Source: Candidatus Thiodiazotropha sp. LNASS1
GTDB taxonomy: Bacteria; Pseudomonadota; Gammaproteobacteria; Chromatiales; Chromatiaceae
Direction of reading: 5' to 3'
Assembly (NCBI RefSeq): GCF_964212655.1
Contig: NZ_OZ156465.1
Location: forward strand, 434,001 to 498,000
DNA: 64,000 nt
A model generated the notes under the pieces. That model did not search any database. It had not been told where the DNA came from and saw only the letters and a list, made by a program, of their open reading frames with translations. The position numbers were made by a program, and so were the translations under genes. Position 1 is the first letter of the stretch; the number at the start of each line of letters is the position of its first letter. Of the stretch, positions 10,227 to 19,381 are shown one piece after another.

Positions 10227-10493
10227 ATGAAGAAGTCCCGCTACAGCGAATCCCAGATCATATCGATCCTGAAAGAGGCCGAGGCCGGTATTCCGGTCGC
10301 TGAGCTGTGCCGCAAGCACGGTATGAGTGATGCCACTTTTTACAATTGGCGCGCCAAGTATGGCGGCATGGACGTATCGATGATGAAGCGGATGAAGGAA
10401 CTGGAGGCGGAGAACCGGCGCCTGAAGAAGATGTATGCAGAAGAACGGCTCAAGGCCGAGATCCGCAAGGAGGCCCTTGAGGGAAAGTACTAA
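10227..10493 (+). CDS. IS3-family transposase OrfA (copy B1)
   Basis: The 88-residue HTH_8-type OrfA begins [21 protein letters not shown] and continues with [20 protein letters not shown], then a leucine-zipper-like helix ([20 protein letters not shown]). AAAAGGAG precedes the ATG. It should bind the IS ends and be extended into OrfAB by -1 slippage at G_GGA_AAG four codons before its stop. Confidence 0.93.
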   Translation: MKKSRYSESQIISILKEAEAGIPVAELCRKHGMSDATFYNWRAKYGGMDVSMMKRMKELEAENRRLKKMYAEERLKAEIRKEALEGKY

Positions 10494-10513
10494 GGCCATC
10501 TCAACGACGAGAG

Positions 10514-11314
10514 ATGGCCAAGCACGCCTTGTCGAAGCACGGGCTGAGTATCCGCCTGACCTGCGAGATTTTTGGTATCAGCGAGACCTGTTACCGTTAC
10601 CAGCCGAAGCTATCGGGTGACAATGCCCATATCGCGGACTGGCTACTTCGCCTCACAACAGCCAATCGCACCTGGGGCTTTGGCCTGTGTTTTCTGTATC
10701 TGCGCAATGTGAGGGGCTACGGCTACAATCACAAGCGCGTTTACCGCATCTACCGTGAGCTGGAGTTGAATCTGAGGATCAAGCCGAAGCGACGATTGAA
10801 GCGAGACAAGCCTGATGAATTATCAGTGCCCCGGCAGATCAACGAAGTCTGGTCGATGGATTTTATGCATGATCGGCTGATAGATGGTCGAAGCTTTCGG
10901 ACCTTTAACGTGATCGATGATTACAACCGGGAAGGCTTGGGGATTGAAGTTGATCTTTCATTGCCGGCACTCAGAGTCATCCGTACCCTGGGTCGCATCA
11001 TTGAGTGGCGTGGCAAACCCAAGTTCATTCGCTGCGATAATGGGCCGGAATACTTGAGTAGTCAGCTTGTTGAATGGGCCAACAGGCATCGGATTCAGTT
11101 ACAATATATTCAGCCGGGTAAGCCACAGCAGAACGCTTATGTGGAACGGTTCAATCGGACTGTTCGGCATGAGTGGCTGGATCAACATTTATTTGAATCG
11201 ATTACCCATGCACAGGATACTGCCACCCGGTGGTTATGGCGCTACAATAATGATCGACCAAACATGGCATTAGGTGGAATCACCCCGATACAGAAGTTGG
11301 CTCAGACCGCTTAA
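10514..11314 (+). CDS. IS3-family transposase OrfB (copy B1)
   Basis: The 266-residue DDE integrase is in the -1 frame relative to OrfA. Its catalytic motifs are [19 protein letters not shown] and [17 protein letters not shown]. It is intact, and the frame joins OrfA through the slippery site, so the natural product is probably the OrfAB fusion. Confidence 0.92.
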   Translation: MAKHALSKHGLSIRLTCEIFGISETCYRYQPKLSGDNAHIADWLLRLTTANRTWGFGLCFLYLRNVRGYGYNHKRVYRIYRELELNLRIKPKRRLKRDKPDELSVPRQINEVWSMDFMHDRLIDGRSFRTFNVIDDYNREGLGIEVDLSLPALRVIRTLGRIIEWRGKPKFIRCDNGPEYLSSQLVEWANRHRIQLQYIQPGKPQQNAYVERFNRTVRHEWLDQHLFESITHAQDTATRWLWRYNNDRPNMALGGITPIQKLAQTA

Positions 11315-11356
11315 CAGTGACTACTTTTGAGTCCCATTATTAATGGGGGGATTACC

Positions 11357-11964
11357 CAACAAACATAGAGATGTGGGGTCCTCGCGATGGCATAGGGAAA
11401 TATCTTCAATGACTCTCCAGCTGTCATCCCATATTCCTGCAAAAAGCCTGAATCGCGTCCTTCCCGAGCATATGCAATGAGGGTGAGCAGTGCATCGAAG
11501 TTTCTGTACTTGGCAATTTTCTTGATGGACTCCCTGTCTGGTAGTGGGCGAATCCTATGAATGCTGGTTTCATTCTCACTTTTCCGGCATGGCATCCAAA
11601 CATAGTGTTTTACATTGCTGGTTACCGTCATGAGTGCTGTCTCAATGTCTGAGTGTGTCAGCGATCGGTTACTGAGTAGTTTCCAGAATGGGTGGTCACG
11701 CCATTCCTGTAGATCACACTTATTCTGGAGTCTGAGTTTGGCATATGAAACACTCTGGTTGTTAGGTACAACACCTCTGAAGAGTCGCTGGTAGCGGCCT
11801 GTGTAACCTTTATAGTCTTCCCCAAGTATTATCATTTCCAACTTCTCTGAGCTCCATTCTCCGCCTGCAGCTAAGGCAATCTCCACATAACACGCAGCGG
11901 TCACCATGTTCCGGATGACCTTGTCTTTTAAGGGGGAGCCTTTTGGATATGGCATTGCTGTCAC
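11357..11964 (-). pseudogene. N-terminal part of an unrecognised protein split by an IS
   Basis: The minus-strand frame from ATG 11964 (or Met4 at 11955) encodes 203 codons before the IS. The complete ancestral protein would be about 262 residues, soluble, mixed charge, with no signal peptide and no motif I recognise. It is divergent from the small gene at 12020. The pair lies between the Rhs debris and the IS21-type module and may belong to the same mobile unit. Confidence 0.65.
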
Positions 11965-12019
11965 TCCCTGTCATGTTATGCAGTGTAACGAGAAATTATA
12001 TTCTCTTCACAGGAGAGCT

Positions 12020-12385
12020 ATGCTCGGCGATATGAAGACCCAGATTGCCGATATCTGTGACAAGGTCGCCGCCTATGAGCTATGCCTCCTGAAGCTGTAT
12101 GGTGCAGTAATTCAGGGGCGGGATCTTCATCATATTTTGGGTTACTCCTCCGGGGATGCTTTTCGACATGCCGTCTGTAGGAAAACCTTGCCAGTTCAGA
12201 CATTTAAGCGTCCAGGTTATCGAATGCGATTTGCCAGAACTCACGATATCGCCATATGGCTAGCTTCCATGGATATCGAGAGGGCAGGTACGGAATCCCA
12301 TGATGTGAAGAACGCCATCATTGAGTGCCGCGATCAATCTCAGACTGAACCGAATACTGATGATAGAGAGGGGGGTGAACAATGA
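12020..12385 (+). CDS. Small putative DNA-binding protein (excisionase-like)
   Basis: ATG 12020 has AGGAGAG directly upstream. The 121-residue product contains LHHILGYSSGDAFRHAVCRKTLPVQTF followed by RMRFARTHDIAIWLASM. This looks like the winged-helix pattern of small excisionase/plasmid regulators, in which an AFRxAxxRxxLPV helix precedes a strand and a final helix. The acidic tail after residue 95 looks disordered. A regulator of the adjacent mobile unit is plausible but unproven. Confidence 0.45.
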   Translation: MLGDMKTQIADICDKVAAYELCLLKLYGAVIQGRDLHHILGYSSGDAFRHAVCRKTLPVQTFKRPGYRMRFARTHDIAIWLASMDIERAGTESHDVKNAIIECRDQSQTEPNTDDREGGEQ

Positions 12386-12453
12386 CCTGATATGACAGAG
12401 TAAGCCCATGGTTATGGGCCAAAAAAAAGTATTTCAGGGTGGTAGAAACGAAA

Positions 12454-12482
12454 AAGCCCAGGAGTTAGCGGCTCCTAGGCTT
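12454..12482 (+). terminator. Stem-loop resembling an intrinsic terminator
   Basis: AAGCC-c-AGGAG pairs with CTCCT-a-GGCTT across a 7-base loop, followed by a short T-containing tract (GTTCTT). It lies 70 bases after the small gene ending at 12385 and could terminate it or insulate the istA operon from upstream transcription. Confidence 0.5.
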
Positions 12483-12492
12483 GTTCTTGGTG

Positions 12493-12608
12493 GTGTCGAG
12501 TAAGCGCCCGACACATCAATGTTCGTCTCAATTTCCTGGTTTGTCAAGTCGAGAGAGAGCCATAGCGCTCACTCCTTGGCTGCGCTCACCCTGAATATTC
12601 CGACTTGA
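12493..12608. repeat. Cluster of inverted and direct repeats upstream of istA
   Basis: Three nested signals lie here: inverted repeat GTGTCG (12493) with CGACAC (12509), inverted repeat TCAAGTCG (12544) with CGACTTGA (12601), and direct repeat GCGCTCAC at 12565 and 12582. IS21-family elements carry several transposase-binding repeats near their ends, so these may be the left-end binding sites. No matching right end was identified. Confidence 0.4.
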
Positions 12609-12664
12609 GAAAGGTTCGACCTCGGACCAGGGGGCTTATTTGTCCCTAAATCAGGAGAAGAGAT

Positions 12665-14191
12665 ATGAATATATATCGAGAATCATTGAGGCTTATCCTC
12701 ACAACGCCACTGAGCAATGGCCAAATCGGAGATCTTGTCTCTCGATCACCCAATACAATCAAGCGCTATCGGGCGATTGCTGAAGAAAAGCATCTCAACT
12801 GGGACGAGATCAAAGAGATGGATGATCGGAGTGTGATGGCATTATTAACCAAGTGCTGTGGCTATTCATCCAAAAAGCGTCAACCTGATTGGGCATACAT
12901 ACACAGCCAAAAGATGATGGCCGATGTGACTATGCAATTGTTATGGGAAGATTATTGTCTCGATGGCCCAGATGACGCATACGGCTATAGCTCGTTCACC
13001 GAGCTGTACCGTGAGTATGTATCCAAGCTGGACATCAGCATGCGTCAGACCTACCAGGCTGGAAAAGTCGCCTTTGTTGACTTTTCCGGTCGCAAGATCC
13101 CTTACTATCCGCCTGGCGGGCAGAAAAAGCTTGCAGAAGTATTTGTCGGAGTGCTGGGTTCATCGAAATACACCTTTGCATACGCGTGCGACTCTCAAAA
13201 GCTACATGATTGGATTGATGCCCACAATCGGATGATGCTGTTTTTTGGTGGTGTTCCGGAAACGATTGTACCGGATAATCTCAAGTCTGCAGTCACGACA
13301 CCGGGTTCCGAACCCACCCTCAATCGGACCTATCGCGAAATGGCGGTGCATTTCACAACGGTCATCGTTCCAGCACGTGTTCGAAGGCCACAGGATAAAA
13401 GCCCAGCAGAAATAGGCGTTCAGATCGTTACGCGATGGATTATTGCAGCGCTACGGCATAGGAAGTTCTTCAGTCTGCAGGAAATCAACGAAGAAATAGC
13501 GAAGCGTTTGGATCTACTAAACGTGCGGCCTTTCAAGAAACTACCGGGTTGTCGTAAACAGCTCTTTGAGGAGATAGAGCGCCCGCAACTCAAGCCGTTA
13601 CCGGATTCGGTCTTCGAACCCACCTCAGTTTGGACTTCTGAGCAGAAGGTACGGTCTGATTATCATGTTTATGTCGATAAACACTATTACTCCGTTCCAC
13701 ACCAGTTGGTAGGATCCAGAATTGAATCGAGGATTACCCAGCATGCTGTTGAGGTGTTCTGTCTCGGTAAGCGAGTCGCGACCCATGTGAAAAGTCATGT
13801 CGTGGGTGGTCACACTACACTGCCAGAGCACCAGCCGCTAGCCCATCGAAAGTACGCTGAGCAGACACCAGAGCTATTTCAGGAGTGGGCGGCGCGGATT
13901 GGTGAATTCACAGCAGATTTCGTCGACTATCAGCTCAATCGCACCCCGCACTTCCTCCCGGGCATCCGTACCTGCAGCAGCTTGATGAAGCTGGCTAAAG
14001 AGTATGGGCCCAAGCGGGTCGAGGCAGCCTGTCAGCGCGCCAACCAGATCGGCTCGAAAACACTCAAATCCGTGAAGTCAATCCTGCGCCGCAATCTCGA
14101 TAGCGACAATGATCCTCGCACCCCTGTACAGGGGCAACTACCACTGCATTACAACGTGCGTGGCCCTCACTACTACTCTCAGGAGGGCTAA
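12665..14191 (+). CDS. istA: IS21-family transposase IstA
   Basis: The 508-residue DDE transposase has an N-terminal helix-turn-helix (SNGQIGDLVSRSPNTIKRYR) and an rve-type catalytic core with Asp in AFVDFSGRKIPYY, Asp in ETIVPDNLKSAV and Glu in KSPAEIGVQIVTRWI. It ends in a beta-barrel-like domain (DYHVYVDKHYYSVPHQLVG). IstA cuts and joins the ends of IS21-like elements together with IstB. It is followed three bases later by istB. The gene is intact, with CAGGAGAAG before the ATG. Confidence 0.92.
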   Translation: MNIYRESLRLILTTPLSNGQIGDLVSRSPNTIKRYRAIAEEKHLNWDEIKEMDDRSVMALLTKCCGYSSKKRQPDWAYIHSQKMMADVTMQLLWEDYCLDGPDDAYGYSSFTELYREYVSKLDISMRQTYQAGKVAFVDFSGRKIPYYPPGGQKKLAEVFVGVLGSSKYTFAYACDSQKLHDWIDAHNRMMLFFGGVPETIVPDNLKSAVTTPGSEPTLNRTYREMAVHFTTVIVPARVRRPQDKSPAEIGVQIVTRWIIAALRHRKFFSLQEINEEIAKRLDLLNVRPFKKLPGCRKQLFEEIERPQLKPLPDSVFEPTSVWTSEQKVRSDYHVYVDKHYYSVPHQLVGSRIESRITQHAVEVFCLGKRVATHVKSHVVGGHTTLPEHQPLAHRKYAEQTPELFQEWAARIGEFTADFVDYQLNRTPHFLPGIRTCSSLMKLAKEYGPKRVEAACQRANQIGSKTLKSVKSILRRNLDSDNDPRTPVQGQLPLHYNVRGPHYYSQEG

Positions 14192-14194
14192 GCC

Positions 14195-14974
14195 ATGACC
14201 ACATTGATTGAACAGACCTTGTCCAACCTGAGGGCACTTCGTCTCAATGAAATGGCTCAGGCCATCGAGGATATGCGTAGTAATCCCTCCCTGCAGGACC
14301 TCTCATGCGATGATCGACTGGGTATGGCGGTCGACATCGAGATCCAGGCACGGGAGACGAAGAAGCTCAATCGCCTGGTGAAGCAGGCCAAGTTTAAGAT
14401 CGATGCGTGCCCGGAGGACATCAACTACCGGGTCAAACGCGGCCTGGATCGCCAGGTGATGGCGAACCTGCTCAGCTGCGATTATCTCGAGAAGCACCTC
14501 AATGTGGTGTTTACAGGGCCCACCGGTTCGGGAAAAACCCATCTAGCCTGTGCTTTGGGGCAACAGGCGACCCGAAAAGGCTTCTCCGTCCTCTACACAC
14601 GGCTCTCACGCTTTCTTGAGGATCTGGAGGTTGCCCACGCTGATGGCAGCCTACCAACTGTCAGAAATCGCCTCTCGAAAAGGAATCTCCTAATCCTTGA
14701 CGATTGGGCCCTCTCCCCACTGACATCAACCGGACGTCAGGAGTTGCTAGAGATCATCGATGATCGGTTGGGTAAGAGCTCCATCATAATTACCAGCCAG
14801 CTCCCGGTCGAACAGTGGCACGTCTATCTTGGCGAAGCCACCATTGCGGACGCTATCCTCGATCGGATTGTGCATTCTGCCCATATCCTGAAACTCAGTG
14901 GCGAGTCGATGCGTAAAAAGATGTCACCCATCAAGGCTTCGCAGCAAGCGGAGAAGGAGGGTGACAATGACTGA
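14195..14974 (+). CDS. istB: IS21-family helper ATPase IstB
   Basis: The 259-residue AAA+ ATPase is related to DnaC/DnaI loaders. Walker A is FTGPTGSGKTHLACALG (about residues 108-124), Walker B is NLLILDDWAL, and sensor 1 is SIIITSQLP. IstB selects target DNA and stimulates IstA. Its stop overlaps the start of the primase-like gene by eight bases, with GAAGGAGG just upstream, so translation is probably coupled. Confidence 0.92.
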   Translation: MTTLIEQTLSNLRALRLNEMAQAIEDMRSNPSLQDLSCDDRLGMAVDIEIQARETKKLNRLVKQAKFKIDACPEDINYRVKRGLDRQVMANLLSCDYLEKHLNVVFTGPTGSGKTHLACALGQQATRKGFSVLYTRLSRFLEDLEVAHADGSLPTVRNRLSKRNLLILDDWALSPLTSTGRQELLEIIDDRLGKSSIIITSQLPVEQWHVYLGEATIADAILDRIVHSAHILKLSGESMRKKMSPIKASQQAEKEGDND

Positions 14975-17900
14975 CAATCACAACGGTAATATCGCACCCG
15001 AGAAACCCGACCTGCTGGAAGTTATTAGGGCTTCTGGTGTCGAGCTTTCTCGTGAGGGGGCAGTGTGGACCGGTGACTGCCCCTTTCATGATGATCGCAA
15101 TGCGGCGCTGATGGTCGATTCCGCGACAGGACACTGGCAGTGTGATGGCGCCTGCCAAACAGGTGGCGATGTGGTCGCCTGGGTCGTGAGAAAACAAGGC
15201 GTCAATCGCGATGAGGCTCAGGAATCACTGGGACTCGGATGTGAGAAGCAAGTGGCATCCGTAGACAGTGACCCTGTTGCCTCCGATACTATTTCTCCCA
15301 CAATTGAGCTTTCCTCAAAAGGCGACGACCAGCGAATACTCGCTCAAGTCGTCGACTACTACCACCAGACCCTCAAGCAATCACCCGGGGCGCTCACATA
15401 CCTTCAGAAGCGCTGTATCAATCATCCTGAAGCGATTGAGCGCTTCAGGCTGGGGTTTTGTGATCGCACGCTCGGCACCAAACTCCCACTCAAGAACCGT
15501 AAGGAAGGTGGTGCCATACGTGCCAGGTTGCAACACCTGGGGCTGCTTCGAAGCACGGGGCATGAGCTGTTTAGGGGCTCGATCACCATCCCGATCATCA
15601 CGGACCAGCAGATCGCTCAGATCTACGGCAGAAAAGTGACATCCAACCTCCGGGCGGGTACGCCACAGCACGTGATGCTCCCTGGGGCACCGGGTGGTTT
15701 TTTCAATATGGATGCTGTCCGTGTATCTGATGAAGTTATCCTATGCCACTCTATGATCGATGCTCTGACGTTCTGGTGTGCGGGCTATCGCAATGTCACT
15801 TGTGTGATCGGGGTTGAAGGTTACCCGGATGAGCTGCTGCATGTTATCAAGCAGCACGGCGTGAAACGTCTTTTGATTGCTTTTGCCGCCACGCCTGAGG
15901 GGGATGCCCAGGCTGAAACACTGGCCGAGCGATTGAATGTCCTCGGCATCGACACCTATCGGATTCAATTCCCTAGTGGCATGGATGCCAATGACTATGC
16001 TGTGAAGGAAAAATCGCCACATGAACCCCTGGGTGAAGTCATCCGGCAGGCTCAATGGCTCGGAAAAGGCCAGGAGCATGATGTGGCAACCGCCACAGAG
16101 TCAGCGACAGAGGAAATCGCGACCTGTGTAGAGAATCAGGACGTTAGCCCAGCAGTAGTGGTTGAGGCGACCTCTAAGGCGAGTCCGCAGGAGGAAACCC
16201 CTGAGGAGCCCACCACATCAACGCTCCCGGCCACCGCTGTACCTCGATCGCCAACCGACCTGGAGGTCGAGATCAAAGACAAAGAGCTCATCACCGAGAT
16301 CGATCAACGTCGATACCGCATCCGAGGGTTCGAAAAGAACCTCAGCTATGACCAACTCAAGCTGAATCTGCTGGTTACCCAGGGTGAGGGGCTGCATGTC
16401 GACACCTTCGACCTCTATGCCACCAAGCCCCGGACCAACTTCATCCGGCAGTCAGCTGTCGAGCTGGGGGTGAAAGAAGAACTGATCAAAAAGGACCTGG
16501 GCCGTCTCCTACTCAAGCTGGAGCTCATGCAGGAACAGAATATCCGGGAGACCCTTACCCTCCAGCCGGTCGCTCAGGAACTCAGCGACAAAGAGCGCAA
16601 GGAGGCCTTGTCGCTGCTGGAGGCGCCCGATCTGATCGACCGACTCCTGGCAGACTTTCAGGCCTGTGGTTTGGTGGGGGAAGAAACTAACAAACTGGTG
16701 GCCTACCTGGCCGTGCTCTCCCGTAAGCTCGACAAGCCTCTGGCGGTTATGGTCCAGAGCACCAGCGCTGCCGGCAAGAGCGCCCTGATGGACGCGGTAT
16801 TGAACCTGGTGCCCGATGAGGAGCGGGTGCAGTACTCGGCCATCACTGGCCAATCTCTCTTCTACATGGGTAACTTCAACCTGAGACACAAAATACTGGC
16901 GATTTCGGAAGAGGAAGGCGCAAGCAACGCCGCCTATGCCCTGAAACTGCTCCAGAGCGAGGGGCATCTGACCATCGCCTCCACCGGCAAGGACCCCATC
17001 AGCGGCCGACACACGACCCATGAGTACCGGGTCGATGGTCCGGTGATGATATTCAGTACCACCACGGCTATCGATGTGGACGAAGAGCTTCTCAATCGCT
17101 GTCTGGTGCTCACCGTCAACGAGGGGCAGGCCCAGACCGAGGCCATTCATCAATGGCAGCGCTACCAGGAGACCCTGGACGGCCTTTTGGCCAACCAGGC
17201 GCGGGATGACATCTTGAGGGTCCACCGCAACGCCCAGCGGTTGCTAAAGCCCCTGCACGTGGTCAATCCCTACGCCACCCAGCTGACCTTCCTGAGCGAC
17301 AAGACCCGCACTCGGCGGGACCACCGCAAATACCTCACCCTGATCCGGACGATCGCCTTGCTGCATCAGTACCAGCGGGAGGTTCGGCACACCTACTACC
17401 GGGACCGGGAGATCGCCTATGTGGAGGTTACCCTGGACGACATCGCCCTGGCCAACCGGCTCGCCCATGAGATCCTGGGCCGCTCGCTGGATGAGCTGCC
17501 GCCCCAGACCCGGCGACTGCTGACCCTGATCGATGAGATGGTCACAGAGCGCTGCTCCGGATCCCCGGGTAGACGGAGAGACTACCGGTTCAGCCGGCGG
17601 GACATCCGTGAATACACCGGTTGGGGGCTGACCCAGCTCAAGGTGCACCTGCAGCGTCTCGAGGCCTTGGAGTATCTGCTGATTCGCCAGGGTGGCCGCG
17701 GTCGTCAGCGGGTCTATGAGCTGCTCTACAACAGCGAGGGTAAGGACGGTTCCAGCTTCCTGATGGGGCTGGTGGACACGGATCAGCTCAAGAAGTCGGA
17801 CCAAACGGAGGTCGTGTTGGTGTCTGGCCGGGATCAGGTCGGGCCTAAGTCGGCAGCCGGTCGATCAAGTCGATCTGACGAAAAAAGCAGGAAAGACAGT

Positions 17901-18005
17901 GAGTTAGGCGCGACCAAGGTTTCAGGCGAAGAAAGTAGTTCAGGACGTGGGATGCCACCCACACCCGCAAGTCATACCCCTACTGAAATACGGCAGGGAG
18001 GGTGA
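14967..18005 (+). CDS. CHC2 zinc-finger / TOPRIM-like / AAA+ protein (primase-helicase-like)
   Basis: From ATG 14967 the product has 1012 residues. Residues 38-63 form a DnaG-type CHC2 zinc finger (CPFH, then WQCDGAC, Cys38/His41/Cys59/Cys63). Residues about 250-350 align in pattern with a TOPRIM domain ending FPSGMDANDYA. The expected catalytic Glu is His (LCHSMIDA) and the DxD motif is replaced by FAATPEGD, so primer synthesis by this domain is doubtful. A linker leads to an AAA+-like ATPase with Walker A STSAAGKSALM near residue 600 and ILAISEEEG as Walker B. The gene lies between istB and an integrase, overlapping both. Confidence 0.72.
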   Translation: MTDNHNGNIAPEKPDLLEVIRASGVELSREGAVWTGDCPFHDDRNAALMVDSATGHWQCDGACQTGGDVVAWVVRKQGVNRDEAQESLGLGCEKQVASVDSDPVASDTISPTIELSSKGDDQRILAQVVDYYHQTLKQSPGALTYLQKRCINHPEAIERFRLGFCDRTLGTKLPLKNRKEGGAIRARLQHLGLLRSTGHELFRGSITIPIITDQQIAQIYGRKVTSNLRAGTPQHVMLPGAPGGFFNMDAVRVSDEVILCHSMIDALTFWCAGYRNVTCVIGVEGYPDELLHVIKQHGVKRLLIAFAATPEGDAQAETLAERLNVLGIDTYRIQFPSGMDANDYAVKEKSPHEPLGEVIRQAQWLGKGQEHDVATATESATEEIATCVENQDVSPAVVVEATSKASPQEETPEEPTTSTLPATAVPRSPTDLEVEIKDKELITEIDQRRYRIRGFEKNLSYDQLKLNLLVTQGEGLHVDTFDLYATKPRTNFIRQSAVELGVKEELIKKDLGRLLLKLELMQEQNIRETLTLQPVAQELSDKERKEALSLLEAPDLIDRLLADFQACGLVGEETNKLVAYLAVLSRKLDKPLAVMVQSTSAAGKSALMDAVLNLVPDEERVQYSAITGQSLFYMGNFNLRHKILAISEEEGASNAAYALKLLQSEGHLTIASTGKDPISGRHTTHEYRVDGPVMIFSTTTAIDVDEELLNRCLVLTVNEGQAQTEAIHQWQRYQETLDGLLANQARDDILRVHRNAQRLLKPLHVVNPYATQLTFLSDKTRTRRDHRKYLTLIRTIALLHQYQREVRHTYYRDREIAYVEVTLDDIALANRLAHEILGRSLDELPPQTRRLLTLIDEMVTERCSGSPGRRRDYRFSRRDIREYTGWGLTQLKVHLQRLEALEYLLIRQGGRGRQRVYELLYNSEGKDGSSFLMGLVDTDQLKKSDQTEVVLVSGRDQVGPKSAAGRSSRSDEKSRKDSELGATKVSGEESSSGRGMPPTPASHTPTEIRQGG

Positions 18006-19009
18006 ACGCCATGGGCAAACAAACCATCGATGTCAGTCACAACGGGATCACGCCCTACCTTTTGCGGTTTCTGGAGTGGTCAGCGGCTATGAACTACAGC
18101 GAGCAGACCAACAAGACCCGAGATACCTGTATCCGTCGGTTTATCGTCTGGTGCGATGAGCGAGGCCTCAGCCAGCCCCAGGATGTCACTGTGGCGATCC
18201 TGGAGCGCTATCGGCGCCATCTGTTCCACTACCGCAAGCCCAACGGCAAGCCCCTGAGCTTCAGCACCCAGCACAGCCAGTTGGCGCCGCTCCGAGCGTT
18301 CTTCAAGTGGCTGAGCAAACAGAACCACATCCTCTACAATCCAGCCTCCGATTTCCAGCTGCCGAAGGTGGCCAAACACCTGCCCAAGGACTTCCTCTCC
18401 ATTGAGGAGATCGAAACCATGCTCGCCCATACCGCTATCTATGGCGAACTCGGTATCCGAGACCGGGCCATCATCGAGACCTTCTACTCCTCCGGTATCC
18501 GACGGATGGAACTGGTGAACCTCAAGCTGCAGGATCTGGACCTGGAACGGGGTACCTTGGTGATCTTCGAAGGCAAGTGGAAGAAGGACCGGGTGGTTCC
18601 TATCGGGGATCGAGCCTGTGCCTGGGTCCGCAAGTACCTGGCCGAGGTCAGGCCCAAGCTGGTCCAGGCGGAAGATTGTGGGCACCTCTTTCTGACCGAC
18701 TATGGTGAGCCCTTCATCCGCAACCGCATCACCGACCTGATCAAAAAGTACCTGAATGCCGCCGGCGTGGACAAGCCTGGGGCCTGCCAGCTATTTCGGC
18801 GGAGTATGGCGACCCATATGTTGGAGAACGGGGCGGATATTCGCTATATCCAGATGATTTTGGGGCATGTGAATCTCACATCCACCCAGATTTATACCCA
18901 GGTATCCATCAAGAAGCTGAAACAGGTACATGCAATTACCCACCCAGCTAAGTTGGAGAGGGTGGAGAGCTCCAAGCCACGCAATCCACCCTTGTTCACG
19001 GGTGTTTAA
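18002..19009 (+). CDS. Tyrosine recombinase/integrase of the IS21-type module
   Basis: The frame starts at GTG 18002, overlapping the preceding stop by four bases (ATG 18011 is possible). The 335-residue protein has a SAM-like core-binding domain (residues about 15-105) and a phage-integrase catalytic domain. It has Arg in SSGIRRMEL, Lys in GKWKKDRVVP, and the GHVNLTSTQIYTQ box with the nucleophile Tyr. The box usually written HxxR-H reads QLFRR here, so the conserved His is Gln. It could resolve or integrate the mobile unit; whether it is active is open. Confidence 0.85.
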   Translation: MNAMGKQTIDVSHNGITPYLLRFLEWSAAMNYSEQTNKTRDTCIRRFIVWCDERGLSQPQDVTVAILERYRRHLFHYRKPNGKPLSFSTQHSQLAPLRAFFKWLSKQNHILYNPASDFQLPKVAKHLPKDFLSIEEIETMLAHTAIYGELGIRDRAIIETFYSSGIRRMELVNLKLQDLDLERGTLVIFEGKWKKDRVVPIGDRACAWVRKYLAEVRPKLVQAEDCGHLFLTDYGEPFIRNRITDLIKKYLNAAGVDKPGACQLFRRSMATHMLENGADIRYIQMILGHVNLTSTQIYTQVSIKKLKQVHAITHPAKLERVESSKPRNPPLFTGV

Positions 19010-19027
19010 GAAAACGGGCTTGGAGGC

Positions 19028-19360
19028 TCAAGCAGCAGGTTGCTGCTTGTCCTCCAGGTCCTCAAACTGATTGATCCGTACGTCACCCTCGGGAAAATGG
19101 GCGCGAATCTCGAGCTGACCACCCATTGCTTCAACGAAGCGCCGTAAGGTGGAGATGTACATATCCACCTTCTTTTCCATCTTGGCCACAGCAGGCTGCC
19201 TGACCTCAAGAATGGCGGCCAATTCCTCCTGGGAGAGATTGCGTGCCTGGCGTAGCTCTGCCAGAGGTAGGTCTGCCATCATCGCCATGGCCTTTGCATG
19301 CGAGCGCGCTTGGGCCTCAGGACTCATGCCCATACGTAAATCTCTGAATTTCTTTGCCAT
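19028..19360 (-). CDS. HigA-type antitoxin (XRE family)
   Basis: The 110-residue protein has a Cro/C1-type helix-turn-helix (LAELRQARNLSQEELAAILEVRQPAVAKMEKK) and a C-terminal toxin-binding region (YISTLRRFVEAMGGQLEIRAHFP). It lies downstream of a RelE/ParE-superfamily toxin, the HigBA order with toxin first. It should neutralise the toxin and repress the operon. It converges on the integrase gene with 18 bases between stops. Confidence 0.87.
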   Translation of the reverse strand: MAKKFRDLRMGMSPEAQARSHAKAMAMMADLPLAELRQARNLSQEELAAILEVRQPAVAKMEKKVDMYISTLRRFVEAMGGQLEIRAHFPEGDVRINQFEDLEDKQQPAA

Positions 19361-19381
19361 TGCCTGCCAGCCTCTCTCTTA

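Larger units (their letters stand above)
10153..11356 (+). mobile_element. IS3-family element, copy B1 (1204 bp)
   Basis: The inverted-repeat ends start GGTAATCCCCCC and share CAAAAGTAG further in. A 4-bp target duplication CAAC flanks it (10149-10152 and 11357-11360). It encodes OrfA and OrfB with the slippery heptamer G_GGA_AAG at 10481-10487. The 4-bp duplication and OrfB sequence suggest the IS407-like branch of the IS3 family. It interrupts a minus-strand gene of unknown function. Copy B2 at 20392 differs by several substitutions. Confidence 0.92.

Noticed and set aside
17244..17804. Minus-strand frames inside the primase-like gene
   Set aside because: Long antisense frames arise from the GC-rich codon use of the true plus-strand gene, whose domains are clear.
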